From the NCBI RefSeq assembly GCF_000378345.1, contig NZ_KB899549.1:1-64000 (forward strand): DNA of 64,000 nucleotides, written 5' to 3'. The notes under the pieces were generated by a model that was given only the letters and a program-made list of their open reading frames with translations, did not search any database and was not told the DNA's origin. The DNA comes from Hirschia maritima DSM 19733. GTDB lineage: Bacteria; Pseudomonadota; Alphaproteobacteria; Caulobacterales; Hyphomonadaceae. The position numbers and the translations under genes were made by a program. Positions 23,897 through 33,058 of this stretch are shown here, piece by piece (the stretch's first letter is position 1; each line of letters begins with the position of its first letter).

Positions 23897-25089
23897 TGTC
23901 TCTTTATCCAAACCGTCCGTTTAATTTTGACATTTCCAATGTCGAAACACCTGCTTTTATTGTCGATAAGGGTGCGCTTGAGGACAATTTGAAGATCCTA
24001 GCCGATGTGCAGGAGCGTTCAGGTGCTAAAATTCTTTTAGCACTCAAAGGCTTCGCTATGTGGTCGCTTGCTCCACTCATTATGAAATACCTGCCGGGAA
24101 TAACATCTTCTTCAACGGCGGAAGCACGCCTTGGGGCAGAAGAATTTGCGCCTCACAATCAAAACGGCGGCGAAGTGCACGCCTGTGCACCGGCATATTC
24201 CGAAGCTGATTTTAAAGAACTAATCACGCTGTGTGACCACATTGTTTTCAATTCTGTAAACCAAGCCAAACGTTTGCTGCCAATCTATGAGGAAGCCCTG
24301 TCCAATGGTGGACGCGCCATCTCTTTCGGACTCCGTATTAATCACGGGCATCGCGAGGCAGAAGTAGAACTTTACGACCCAGCTGCTCCTAAATCTCGCC
24401 TTGGTGCGCCTCGTGATCAAATACCAGCTGACGGACTGATGGGACTTGAAGGCCTACATTTTCACACACTTTGCGAATTAGATTCCGATAGCCTTGAGCG
24501 TTCGTTAGAGGTATTTGAACGCGACTTTGCAGATCTTATCCCCGGCTTGAAATGGCTCAACTTTGGCGGTGGCCACCACATTACTCGCCCCGGATATGAT
24601 ATAGAACGCCTCGTACGCATTATTCAGCGTGTGAAATCGCAATATAGTGTTGAGGTTTATCTTGAACCCGGAGAAGCCATTGCGATCCGTTCCGGCGTAT
24701 TAGTCAGCGAAGTCATGGATATCGTCCACAATGAAGTGGATATCGCGATACTCGACACAAGTGCGACTGCCCATATGCCAGACGTATTGGAAATGCCCTA
24801 TCGCCCTGATATTGTCAGTGGGCATTTACCAGATGAAAAACCACACTCTTATCGCCTTGGTGGACTAACATGTTTAGCTGGAGATGTGATTGGCGACTAT
24901 TCTTTTGATAACCCCCTAAAAATTGGTCAAAAACTAATATTTGAAGATATGGCGCATTATACAATGGTGAAAACATCCACCTTTAATGGTGTGCGTCTCC
25001 CCTCCATGGGAATTGCAGATCCACAATCAGGCAAAATCGAAATCGTACGCCGATTTGGGTATGAAGATTATAAAAACCGCCTCAGCTAA
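23896..25089 (+). CDS. nspC: Carboxynorspermidine/carboxyspermidine decarboxylase
   Basis: The protein has 397 residues of PLP fold type III. It removes CO2 from carboxy(nor)spermidine to give spermidine or norspermidine, the last step of the aspartate-semialdehyde route. Landmarks are the PLP lysine in LLALKGFAMWSL, TSSSTAEARLGAEEF, GLHFHTLCE, LNFGGGHHITRPGYD, EPGEAIAIRSG and the cysteine loop GLTCLAGDVIGDY. The first half of the pathway is encoded at 17796-20356; the AraC/ABM and metal genes sit between. A 10-bp inverted repeat overlaps the start. Confidence 0.93.
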   Translation: MSLYPNRPFNFDISNVETPAFIVDKGALEDNLKILADVQERSGAKILLALKGFAMWSLAPLIMKYLPGITSSSTAEARLGAEEFAPHNQNGGEVHACAPAYSEADFKELITLCDHIVFNSVNQAKRLLPIYEEALSNGGRAISFGLRINHGHREAEVELYDPAAPKSRLGAPRDQIPADGLMGLEGLHFHTLCELDSDSLERSLEVFERDFADLIPGLKWLNFGGGHHITRPGYDIERLVRIIQRVKSQYSVEVYLEPGEAIAIRSGVLVSEVMDIVHNEVDIAILDTSATAHMPDVLEMPYRPDIVSGHLPDEKPHSYRLGGLTCLAGDVIGDYSFDNPLKIGQKLIFEDMAHYTMVKTSTFNGVRLPSMGIADPQSGKIEIVRRFGYEDYKNRLS

Positions 25090-25206
25090 ATCATTACTTA
25101 TAAATAGACTTTGACCAGACGCCCCTCTTGCGCCTTAATACTGGCAGATTTGCTTCATTTACTTGTTTAGACAGGTTTGGGCACAACAATTATGAGAGGG
25201 ATGCTC

Positions 25207-26166
25207 ATGAAAAAGGCTTTATTATTCTCTAGCGCACTTCTAGCACTTGCTGCATGTGGCGGAGACAAAAGCACAAGCGGTGCAGATTACGCCCAAACGG
25301 AAGCTATGATGGCTGCGGAGCCAGCACCTATGGCATCCATGCAAGTTTCTGGCGCTCGCAAAATGGCAGCTCCGGCACCTCCTCCTATTTCAGATGATGG
25401 TGCTACAGCGCCAACTGGGCCAATGCTCGCTTATACTCATAACCGCTCCATAGTGTCCCCTGCAAAGGATGTGGAGCGCGTAGTGTCTTCCCACCAAAGA
25501 CTATGTGAGCAAGCCGGCTTTCAAAAATGTATGGTCGTAAACTCTAATCAAAATGGAATTGGTGAAGAATGGGCTAGCGCCAATATGCATATCCGCGCAA
25601 CCCCGGAATGGATTGAAGAATTTTTCAGTGACCTTCCCAAGGATCTACAAAAAACCAAATCCAAGATCACAAGCTCAAGCACAAGTGCACAGGATTTATC
25701 AACGCAAATCGTCGACACAGACGCACGCTTGAAAGCAAAGCTAACACTACGCGACCGCCTTCAAGCTCTACTCACGGACCGACCGAGCGAATTGCGTGAT
25801 CTAATTGAATTAGAAAGAGAATTATCACGTGTGCAATCAGATATCGATTCCAGCGCAAGCATTTTAGCTGCGCTAAGACAACGCGTCGCAATGTCTAATC
25901 TGCACATGCACTATTCTGCAAAACAGACAGCAACTTCACGATCTGTCTGGGCACCTTTAGGTGATGCATTCGGGAATTTCTTTGGTAATTTTGCTGGCGC
26001 ACTTGGCTCGGTTATCACTGCAATTGCAGTCATATTACCCTGGTTACCTGTCATTGGTGGATTGCTCTGGTTTGGTCGTTGGATCTATCGCAAAGTTTGG
26101 CGCAAAAACAAACAAGAAAAGGAAATCGCTTCAGAAGCACCGAAAGCAACAGCGACAGAAAGCTAA
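25207..26166 (+). CDS. DUF4349 lipoprotein
   Basis: The protein has 319 residues from the ATG at 25207, with GAGAGGG six bases upstream. The signal peptide ends at a lipobox (ALAACGG). A low-complexity Ala/Met/Pro linker covers about residues 25-75. The DUF4349 core follows, with the Cys pair in LCEQAGFQKCMV, the VDTDARLKAK segment and a long coiled coil (RPSELRDLIELERELSRVQSDI), then one or two transmembrane helices and a basic tail. Family members sit in the inner membrane; function is unknown. Confidence 0.82.
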   Translation: MKKALLFSSALLALAACGGDKSTSGADYAQTEAMMAAEPAPMASMQVSGARKMAAPAPPPISDDGATAPTGPMLAYTHNRSIVSPAKDVERVVSSHQRLCEQAGFQKCMVVNSNQNGIGEEWASANMHIRATPEWIEEFFSDLPKDLQKTKSKITSSSTSAQDLSTQIVDTDARLKAKLTLRDRLQALLTDRPSELRDLIELERELSRVQSDIDSSASILAALRQRVAMSNLHMHYSAKQTATSRSVWAPLGDAFGNFFGNFAGALGSVITAIAVILPWLPVIGGLLWFGRWIYRKVWRKNKQEKEIASEAPKATATES

Positions 26167-26243
26167 TTCCACCGCCTCTTTAGCACTTGCCATTCCCCTT
26201 TGATTGTCTTCAAAATGTCAGAATATAATCAAAGGGAAAAAGT

Positions 26244-26621
26244 ATGATAAGTTACAGCATGATCGGGGTATCCAACTTCGATAAAGCATCGAAATTTTAC
26301 GATGAAATATTTAGCCTTCTCGGCGCTCAACCAGTTCACAAAACTGATCGCTCGTGCTTTTACGCCACGCAAGACGGCCGCCCGTTATTCGCCATTTGTA
26401 TTCCTTATAACAAAGAAGCTGCAACTGCAGGAAATGGGTCGATGACAGCTTTTACGGCAAGCTCAAAAGACATTGTCAAAGCCGTTTATGATAAAGCCAT
26501 TGAGCTTGGTGCAACTTGTGAAGGCGAACCAGGTCCACGCGGTGAATTTGGAGATTTTGCGTATTTTCGTGATATGGACGGAAACAAGCTCGCTATATCT
26601 GCTCTTAATCAAAACGCATAA
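26244..26621 (+). CDS. VOC-family (glyoxalase/bleomycin-resistance fold) protein
   Basis: The protein has 125 residues with AAGGG upstream of the ATG. It is a single vicinal-oxygen-chelate module pair: GVSNFDKASKFYDEIFSLLGA, then the C-terminal EPGPRGEFGDFAYFRDMDGNKLAI with the usual YFRDMDGN. Related lactoylglutathione-lyase-like proteins bind a metal and handle small electrophiles, but the substrate is unknown. No signal peptide. A strong bidirectional terminator follows. Confidence 0.82.
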   Translation: MISYSMIGVSNFDKASKFYDEIFSLLGAQPVHKTDRSCFYATQDGRPLFAICIPYNKEAATAGNGSMTAFTASSKDIVKAVYDKAIELGATCEGEPGPRGEFGDFAYFRDMDGNKLAISALNQNA

Positions 26622-26623
26622 AA

Positions 26624-26651
26624 AAAGGGCCACTCAGTTGAGTGGCCCTTT
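26624..26651. terminator. Bidirectional rho-independent terminator
   Basis: AAAGGGCCACTCA and TGAGTGGCCCTTT form a perfect 13-bp stem with a GT turn; A-runs and T-runs flank it on both sides. It serves the VOC gene and the convergent DUF4167 gene. Confidence 0.93.
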
Positions 26652-26671
26652 TAAATTCAGATTGAAACCAT

Positions 26672-27232
26672 TTAGTTTCCAGCAATTTCAGCCTGTTGTT
26701 CAGCAAGTGCATCCAATGCTGAACGCGCTTCTTCATCCTGTTTAGGCTCAGCAGCAGCTTCAGCAGGCTTACGACGCGGACGACGTGTACGACGCTTAGG
26801 CGCAGGTTTTTCTTCCACGTCTGAAGGGCTTTCCTCACTATTGTCTGAAGAAGCTTCAGTTTCATCTGCAGCATCAACAACCTTTAATGGGTCTTCAACA
26901 GCTTCAGCGGAAGCATTTGCACCTTCAACCTCAGCATTTGCCTCTTCAGGCTTTTCTGCTTCAGCAGATTGAGTTTCCTCATTCTGCTTGTGATGATTAG
27001 GTCTATCCTTCGGCATGTTCGCTTGCATGATGCGGTAATAGTGCTCGGCATGCTGAAACATGTTTTCAGCTTTAACGCGATCACCCGCAGTCTGCGCATC
27101 ACGCGCATATTGAACATATTTTTCATAAATCTGGCTGGCAGAGCCACGGATCTTAACTTCAGGTCCGTTGCTTTCGAGCGAACGATTGCTCGAATTATTG
27201 GGCTTCCGCCCGCGCCCACGCTGACGCTTCAT
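26672..27232 (-). CDS. DUF4167 protein
   Basis: The protein has 186 residues. The N-terminal 75 residues match DUF4167, found only in alphaproteobacteria: a basic start (MKRQRGRGRKPNNSS), VKIRGSASQIYEKYVQYARDA and AENMFQHAEHYYRIM. The rest is a disordered Glu/Ala-rich region with a basic island (KRRTRRPRRK), suggesting RNA or ribosome association. Its usual position is next to prmC and prfA, as here, so a translation-related role is plausible but unproven. Confidence 0.85.
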   Translation of the reverse strand: MKRQRGRGRKPNNSSNRSLESNGPEVKIRGSASQIYEKYVQYARDAQTAGDRVKAENMFQHAEHYYRIMQANMPKDRPNHHKQNEETQSAEAEKPEEANAEVEGANASAEAVEDPLKVVDAADETEASSDNSEESPSDVEEKPAPKRRTRRPRRKPAEAAAEPKQDEEARSALDALAEQQAEIAGN

Positions 27233-27400
27233 ATATCCATATCCTAATCTAGTTAAAGCTGACCCGATTAGAGGCCGTTTGCGCGAAATTCTTATTCTGG
27301 TATTGCGCCGTCGGAACGATGAACAACTTGATTCGCTGGCCGACTGTTAGGAGCTTAGCGTGCATTATTTTGCTTTCCAAGCCCCGCTTACATAACTGTC

Positions 27401-28264
27401 TTACACTCTTGGAGCGGTGGCGTAAACACATCTTTTTACCCCAGAGAGGTCCTTGCGAATATTTATGTGTAAAAATCCAACTTTAGCGAGCATTTCAGCT
27501 ATTTTATCAGCTTGTCCAATGCCCACTTCGAACGCAATTAGGCCACTCGCCGCTAGGTAGTTTTTTGCATTGGAAATGATGTGACGATAGTCGTCATATC
27601 CATCTTTACCACCATCTAAAGCTGACATTGGATCGTATTCTTTCACATCCACGTCTAGGTGCTCAATATCGGCTGAAGGAATATATGGTGGATTGGACAC
27701 AATCACATCATACGTTTTTCCTTTTACAGTTTCAAACCAATTGGAAGTGTTGAATTGAGTACGTCCATCCAATTCCAGTTTTTTAGAATTGATTTTTGCA
27801 ATCTCAAGCGCTGCCTCGCTTTGATCTAACCCAATTCCCAATGCTTGCCTTTTTTCATGTAAAATGGACAGTAATATGCACCCACTTCCTGTGCCAAGGT
27901 CCAATACCGATTTATAGTGTTCTTGCCATTGACTTATGACCACCTCCACCAATGTCTCAGTATCGGGACGAGGATCTAGAACGTCAGGAGAAATATCAAA
28001 TTCCAATCCCCAGAATTCTCTTTTCTTGGCAATTCTTGAAACAGGTTCACCTTTCGCACGCCGCTCAATAAATTCTTCAAACACGTTTAAAGTTTCAGTT
28101 GAAACGACGTCATTTTCTGCAGCGATGAGTTCGGCTGCGGACACGCCACCTGCGTTCTCCATCAAACGTCTGGCATCGCGCAGACCACCTTCAATTCCCG
28201 CATTGCTTAATTGTTTAGCTGCTCGCCTCAGTAGATCGGAATACGTTTCGTTATTGTCGTCCAT
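27401..28264 (-). CDS. prmC: Peptide chain release factor N5-glutamine methyltransferase
   Basis: The protein has 287 residues from the ATG at 28264; an upstream in-frame ATG at 28291 would overlap the preceding gene. PrmC methylates the GGQ glutamine of RF1 and RF2. The N-terminal helical domain is followed by an SAM-binding fold: LDLGTGSGCILLSIL, then the catalytic NPPY in VSNPPYIPSADI. Its substrate gene prfA lies one gene upstream on the same strand, with the MOSC gene between. The start is four bases from the MOSC stop. Confidence 0.93.
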   Translation of the reverse strand: MDDNNETYSDLLRRAAKQLSNAGIEGGLRDARRLMENAGGVSAAELIAAENDVVSTETLNVFEEFIERRAKGEPVSRIAKKREFWGLEFDISPDVLDPRPDTETLVEVVISQWQEHYKSVLDLGTGSGCILLSILHEKRQALGIGLDQSEAALEIAKINSKKLELDGRTQFNTSNWFETVKGKTYDVIVSNPPYIPSADIEHLDVDVKEYDPMSALDGGKDGYDDYRHIISNAKNYLAASGLIAFEVGIGQADKIAEMLAKVGFLHINIRKDLSGVKRCVYATAPRV

Positions 28265-28268
28265 AAAA

Positions 28269-29045
28269 TTAAAGCACAACCAATTCGTCATTTACAGAAA
28301 CACGGCCTGACTTTGTGAATTTGGCGTAGGTTCCCATCGTGTTGCGTTTAAATTTCTTCATAAGAAGCGGCACAATATCCAAATCATACTCCGCCGTTTC
28401 TGGATTGGCGTGTGTCGCTTTGCATCGCACTATTGGTTTTATTACTTCCAATTCAGTCTCACCAATTTGCAGCTTTTGACCTATTGCCCAATTGTCCTCA
28501 GTCCACGCATTTCCAGAAAAAACGATGTTCCCACGAAAACGCTTGTAGTCGACCTGATGCCCTACAACTTCCCCAAAATCAGATACCGAGTTTTCATTGA
28601 TAAGAGACACAAAACCAGCGGTGTGATGATCCATAAACCGATGTTGTTCTGGAGCACGTATCACACGTAATGGACCTTTAAAATCTTCACCCAATCGAGT
28701 TTCTAACCACTCGCCAAGCTCATCCAATCCATCTTGCGATGACATATCAAAGCCGCAAATACACTTCTCATCGCGTTCATGTATTTCCAACCTCTGCTCT
28801 TCATCCAGATAGATGGTTTCAAGATTGGCCACACGTGCTGAACGCGCAAGAACTGTAAATCTCATTTTGGAAATGTGCGCAGGCGCATCTGGCGCAAAGC
28901 CCGATGGTCCATCCTCTACAGCGAACATGCGATCATTAGGAAAATGTTTGCCGGCTTCCAGATAAGTGGCTTCTAAACGTTCAGGTGAAAACCCTTTAAT
29001 AGGGTGACGCCAAAGACTTGTAATTTTTGCTTTATCATTCGTCAT
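28269..29045 (-). CDS. MOSC-domain protein
   Basis: The protein has 258 residues from the ATG at 29045 with AGGAG seven bases upstream. An N-terminal MOSC beta-barrel (SLWRHPIKGFSPERLEA) is followed by the MOSC domain, with the candidate cofactor-binding cysteine in VRCKATHANPETAEYD. MOSC proteins such as YcbX and mARC handle molybdenum-cofactor-linked reduction of N-hydroxylated compounds or bind sulfur. No fused ferredoxin domain is present. It lies between prfA and prmC and seems co-transcribed with them by position only. Confidence 0.85.
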   Translation of the reverse strand: MTNDKAKITSLWRHPIKGFSPERLEATYLEAGKHFPNDRMFAVEDGPSGFAPDAPAHISKMRFTVLARSARVANLETIYLDEEQRLEIHERDEKCICGFDMSSQDGLDELGEWLETRLGEDFKGPLRVIRAPEQHRFMDHHTAGFVSLINENSVSDFGEVVGHQVDYKRFRGNIVFSGNAWTEDNWAIGQKLQIGETELEVIKPIVRCKATHANPETAEYDLDIVPLLMKKFKRNTMGTYAKFTKSGRVSVNDELVVL

Positions 29046-29074
29046 CACATCACTCCTACCAACGTAAAATTCAA

Positions 29075-30154
29075 TCAGCTTTCTTCCATCTCAGCCAAGC
29101 GAGCTGCCTGATCTTCAGCAATCAAGGCATCAATAACTTCATTGATAGCATCACCAGCAAGAATTTGCTCAAGCTTATACAAAGTCAATTTAATGCGGTG
29201 ATCTGAAACACGGTTTTCTGGAAAATTATAGGTTCTAATTTTTTCTGAACGATCCCCAGACCCGACCTGACTTTTACGAGCGTCTGCCATTGCAGCATCT
29301 TTTTCAGCACGTTCTTTTTCATACAATCGGATCTTCAACATTTCCATCGCACGTGCACGGTTGGCGTGCTGAGATTTTTCAGAAGATGTCACCATAATGT
29401 TCGTTGGCAAGTGAATAATCCGAACAGCAGAGTCAGTTGTATTCACGTGCTGACCACCTGCACCTGAAGATCGCATTGTATCAATACGAATATCTTCTTG
29501 TTTGATTTCGATATTCACCTTCTCAGGCGCTGGCAATACCGCAATACTAGCTGCGGAAGTGTGAATACGCCCTTGGCTTTCTGTCTTTGGTACGCGCTGA
29601 ACCCGGTGCACGCCGGATTCAAATTTCATTTTACCAAACACACCTTTACCCGTTACAGAAGCGATGATTTCTTTATACCCGCCAGCATCACCCGCTGATT
29701 GGCTTTCGATATCCAGTTTCCACCCCTGAAGTTGCGCGTAGCGCTGATACATACGGAACAAATCGCCTGCAAACAGAGCAGCCTCATCTCCTCCCGTACC
29801 GGCGCGCACTTCCAGCACAGCGTTGGCTTCATCATCTTCATCTTTAGGCAATAAGAGAAGCTGTAGTTCTTGCTCTAATTCCGGCAATTGCGATTTTAAA
29901 TCTTCACGCTCTTCCTGCGCCAATTCCTTCATCTCAGCATCAGAATCTTTATCTTCGAGAATAGCTTCGGCTTCTTCCAAAGCTTCTCTAGAATCTAAAA
30001 GCTCGCGTGCTTTATCCGCAACCAGTTTTAACTCTGCATGATCTTTAGAAAGTTGAACAATTTCATTAGGATCAGTGGCAACAGACATGCGTGCCTCTGT
30101 TTGTTCAAATCTCTCAATAACCTGACCTAAGCGTTCTGCAGAAACTGCGGGCAT
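29075..30154 (-). CDS. prfA: Peptide chain release factor 1
   Basis: The protein has 359 residues, the standard RF1 length. It recognises UAA and UAG stop codons. The codon-recognition tripeptide of RF1 appears as PKT in [15 protein letters not shown], and the peptidyl-tRNA hydrolysis motif GGQ in [19 protein letters not shown]2 would carry SPF instead. It is followed by the MOSC gene and prmC, which modifies this protein. Confidence 0.96.
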   Translation of the reverse strand: MPAVSAERLGQVIERFEQTEARMSVATDPNEIVQLSKDHAELKLVADKARELLDSREALEEAEAILEDKDSDAEMKELAQEEREDLKSQLPELEQELQLLLLPKDEDDEANAVLEVRAGTGGDEAALFAGDLFRMYQRYAQLQGWKLDIESQSAGDAGGYKEIIASVTGKGVFGKMKFESGVHRVQRVPKTESQGRIHTSAASIAVLPAPEKVNIEIKQEDIRIDTMRSSGAGGQHVNTTDSAVRIIHLPTNIMVTSSEKSQHANRARAMEMLKIRLYEKERAEKDAAMADARKSQVGSGDRSEKIRTYNFPENRVSDHRIKLTLYKLEQILAGDAINEVIDALIAEDQAARLAEMEES

Positions 30155-30353
30155 AAATTCTATCTCTCATGTAACTGATCGCGAAGGTGTATATCGTGAG
30201 AAAGCACACGTCACTACAAAAGATTAAATTGGCCCATAGATTTTTAAACACACTCGACATTTGCTCTGTCAAAAAAACAGTAATCAGACGAATATTATTA
30301 ACCAACCCAAGGTAAAATCGACCAACTAAATAAGTGTAGTGTGGGGAATCGCC

Positions 30354-32555
30354 TTGTTCAATTCTGTTCAAAAAATCAATGCAAGTATACAGGCGTTGCT
30401 CAATCCAAATGCCGAAAAAGAAATTCCTATTAAGCCCCTTTTGATATTAGTCGCGGCAGCAATCACTTTTATTTTCATTGTTCTATTTTTAGTTAGTCAC
30501 AAAAGCGATCAAATCGCTCAACGCCAACAGACAGTTTTATTCGAAAATTTCCTGACATCTCATATCGATGCAACACAAGAAACTATCGACCATCTCATTT
30601 CTTTACCGGGGACTATGGAGGCTCTTCACGATTCATTGTCTCCCAAAGAACTAAACTCCAAAATCACCATTAGGTTGGCAGATCGACTGTCGACTACTGA
30701 CGTCTTTGTAACTGACGGAAAAGGCAATGTCTTGTTGGGAGACAGCTCTTACACTTCAATTTATCCTTTAGACTTGAAAGTTCTAAAACCGAAAATAAAA
30801 AGCTTAATTGAGCAGATCGAATTTTCTCAAAGCCAAAACTTTTCTTCGGACCGGATCATTTTAAATGATTTAATCTATCAAGTTTCGTTGCGAAGAACCC
30901 AAAACAACAATCAAGTAAGATACCTTACTGTTGCCACGCCCTTGGCCAATATTTTTGAAAACCGCCAACGTCTTCCAATGAAGATAACTATCACCAATGG
31001 CGCAACCTCTCCCAAGCAGAGTACTCATCTTTTCGTTTTGAATATTCAAGACTCAACCGAGGAAACCCTGGGATGGATATCTTGGCAGAGGAACCTGCCG
31101 GGACATGTCGCAATACTTCACTATCTGCCCATTATTCTAAGTATTGCGCTGATCATGTGCTGTGCAGCTTTTTTTCTTTGGCGACAAGCAAATAATCTTA
31201 GTCGAAACATAATCCGAAGTCATGAGGAAGCCAGCAAACGTGCACTACACGATCCACTCACTGGTTTAGCTAACCGTACCCTTCTAAAACAACAAATAGA
31301 GGCTGCGAAATCTCAAGTTAAACGCGGCAAGGATGGGTTTGCGCTACACTTAATCGATCTCGACAAATTTAAAGTGGTAAACGACTCACTTGGCCACCCT
31401 GCTGGCGACGAATTAATTCGCCAGGCCGCCACTCGCCTAAAAGAAGCCTGCCGTGCAAGTGATACAGTCGCTCGTATTGGTGGAGACGAATTTGCGGTCA
31501 TACAAATCGAGGCCCAAACCACGAGCACAATCTCCAGGCTTGCCAGACGCATCAACGAGCAGATGTCACGAGCTTTTAGTTTGAATGGCAATGAAGTATT
31601 TGTCAGCGCTTCTGTAGGAATTGCTGTCGATACAAATGGGCACTCAAATCAAGAAGAATTAATGAGGCGCGCAGACATTGCTTTGTATCGCGCAAAAGAA
31701 GCTGGTAGAAACCAATATTGTTTCTTTGAAGAGGAAATGGACGAAGAACTAAAACGCAAACATGCAATCGAGCGAGACTTGCGCCAAGCTCTTCAAAAAC
31801 CAGCAGAGAATGGTTTGCGTGTCGTCTACCAACCTCAAGTATCTGCAAATGGCCGCCACGTTCGAGGAATGGAAGCCCTTATTCGCTGGTCACACCCTGA
31901 AAGAGGAAATGTTTCTCCGGCAGATTTCATCCCAGTTGCGGAAGAAACAAATCTAGTTGTCGCTCTCGATGAATTCGTGATGACGGAAGCGTTCAAAACA
32001 GCAGTGAAATGGCCTGAAATTACAATGGCGGTCAACGTTTCTGCTAAAGAATTGCACTTAGAAAACTATCCAAGCAAAGTGATCGCATTGGCGAATGATT
32101 ACCATGTACGCCCTGATCAAATCGAATTAGAAATTACGGAATCTGTTCTGTTGGAAGATTCCCCTCAAATCGCAAGAACACTCAAAGTGCTCAAGGCAGC
32201 CGGTTTCAAGATTGCACTTGATGATTTTGGAACCGGGTATTCATCCTTATCCTACCTAAGACGCCACCAAGTGGACAAACTCAAGATCGACCAGAGTTTT
32301 GTAGCTTCAATTGGTGTTAGAGATGATGCTTCTGCAGTTGTTCAAGCAATTTTGAGCTTAGGAGAAAGCCTCGGTTTATCAGTCACTGCTGAAGGGGTGG
32401 AAACTCCTGCGCAACGCGATTCTTTGCGTGCGCAAGGGTGTGCCTATTTGCAGGGGTACCTATTTTCTCGTCCACTGGAAAAGGACGACATTGCATCCCT
32501 TCTTCACAAATTTAAGGAACGCAATGCTCAGCAAAGACTAAAGAAAATTTCGTAA
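30354..32555 (+). CDS. Membrane-anchored GGDEF-EAL cyclic-di-GMP enzyme
   Basis: The protein has 733 residues from a TTG at 30354 with GGGGA six bases upstream; a GTG at 30339 has no SD. An N-terminal helix (about residues 25-45) and a second near residue 265 enclose a periplasmic sensor region. The GGDEF domain has intact ARIGGDEF and an I-site RASD five residues before it; the EAL domain has EALIRW, DDFGTGYSSL, KIDQSF and EGVET. Both cyclase and phosphodiesterase residues are therefore present. Such enzymes switch motility and adhesion. It ends two bases from the convergent MAPEG gene. Confidence 0.92.
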   Translation: MFNSVQKINASIQALLNPNAEKEIPIKPLLILVAAAITFIFIVLFLVSHKSDQIAQRQQTVLFENFLTSHIDATQETIDHLISLPGTMEALHDSLSPKELNSKITIRLADRLSTTDVFVTDGKGNVLLGDSSYTSIYPLDLKVLKPKIKSLIEQIEFSQSQNFSSDRIILNDLIYQVSLRRTQNNNQVRYLTVATPLANIFENRQRLPMKITITNGATSPKQSTHLFVLNIQDSTEETLGWISWQRNLPGHVAILHYLPIILSIALIMCCAAFFLWRQANNLSRNIIRSHEEASKRALHDPLTGLANRTLLKQQIEAAKSQVKRGKDGFALHLIDLDKFKVVNDSLGHPAGDELIRQAATRLKEACRASDTVARIGGDEFAVIQIEAQTTSTISRLARRINEQMSRAFSLNGNEVFVSASVGIAVDTNGHSNQEELMRRADIALYRAKEAGRNQYCFFEEEMDEELKRKHAIERDLRQALQKPAENGLRVVYQPQVSANGRHVRGMEALIRWSHPERGNVSPADFIPVAEETNLVVALDEFVMTEAFKTAVKWPEITMAVNVSAKELHLENYPSKVIALANDYHVRPDQIELEITESVLLEDSPQIARTLKVLKAAGFKIALDDFGTGYSSLSYLRRHQVDKLKIDQSFVASIGVRDDASAVVQAILSLGESLGLSVTAEGVETPAQRDSLRAQGCAYLQGYLFSRPLEKDDIASLLHKFKERNAQQRLKKIS

Positions 32556-32557
32556 CT

Positions 32558-32989
32558 CTACATCGCTACAAGCGCCCAGACATTTCTACCAGCGATCACC
32601 ACAAGCAATACGCTGCTCAGAATAAACGCACGGAAACGCCACAAGAGATTGTTTGTGCTACACTGAATAAGAGAATGCACAATACGTAGACCAACATAAG
32701 CAAATGCCAACCCCACATTGATAATGTCTGACACACCAACAAGGTGCGAGTACACGCATAACGCATAGAAAATTGTGGGTTGTTCATGAAGGTGGTTTGA
32801 GTTGTCAGCAGTCCAAACTGCTTTATCCGATAAATTTTCCATTCCAACTAACTCTTGATTTCGCTTAGGTGGAATAATCCCTTTTTTTACGTTTGAAAAA
32901 ATCACTGGCAAACGGCGCGATGCCATCAATGCCAAGATGCACAATGTCCAGACCACGAGCGCCAATACTGGCGTTAGCATATTTAGCAT
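32558..32989 (-). CDS. MAPEG-family membrane protein
   Basis: The protein has 143 residues with about four membrane helices; GGGGAG lies six bases before the ATG. The family core is clear: ADNSNHLHEQPTIFYALC, FAYVGLRIVHSLIQ and the helix-four RFRAFILSS. MAPEG proteins (microsomal GST-like) conjugate glutathione to lipophilic electrophiles or hydroperoxides. Bacterial substrates are mostly unknown. It is transcribed after the CE15 esterase gene, 69 bases downstream. Confidence 0.88.
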   Translation of the reverse strand: MLNMLTPVLALVVWTLCILALMASRRLPVIFSNVKKGIIPPKRNQELVGMENLSDKAVWTADNSNHLHEQPTIFYALCVYSHLVGVSDIINVGLAFAYVGLRIVHSLIQCSTNNLLWRFRAFILSSVLLVVIAGRNVWALVAM

Positions 32990-33058
32990 TCAACTCTCCC
33001 CTATATGTTTGGTTTATTTTAGCAACCAAACATAGATTGAAGAAAATTTCAAATCTTT

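Noticed and set aside
26605-26880. Leftward frame over the DUF4167 gene end and terminator
   Set aside because: It is an alternative frame of the low-complexity DUF4167 tail and crosses a strong terminator.
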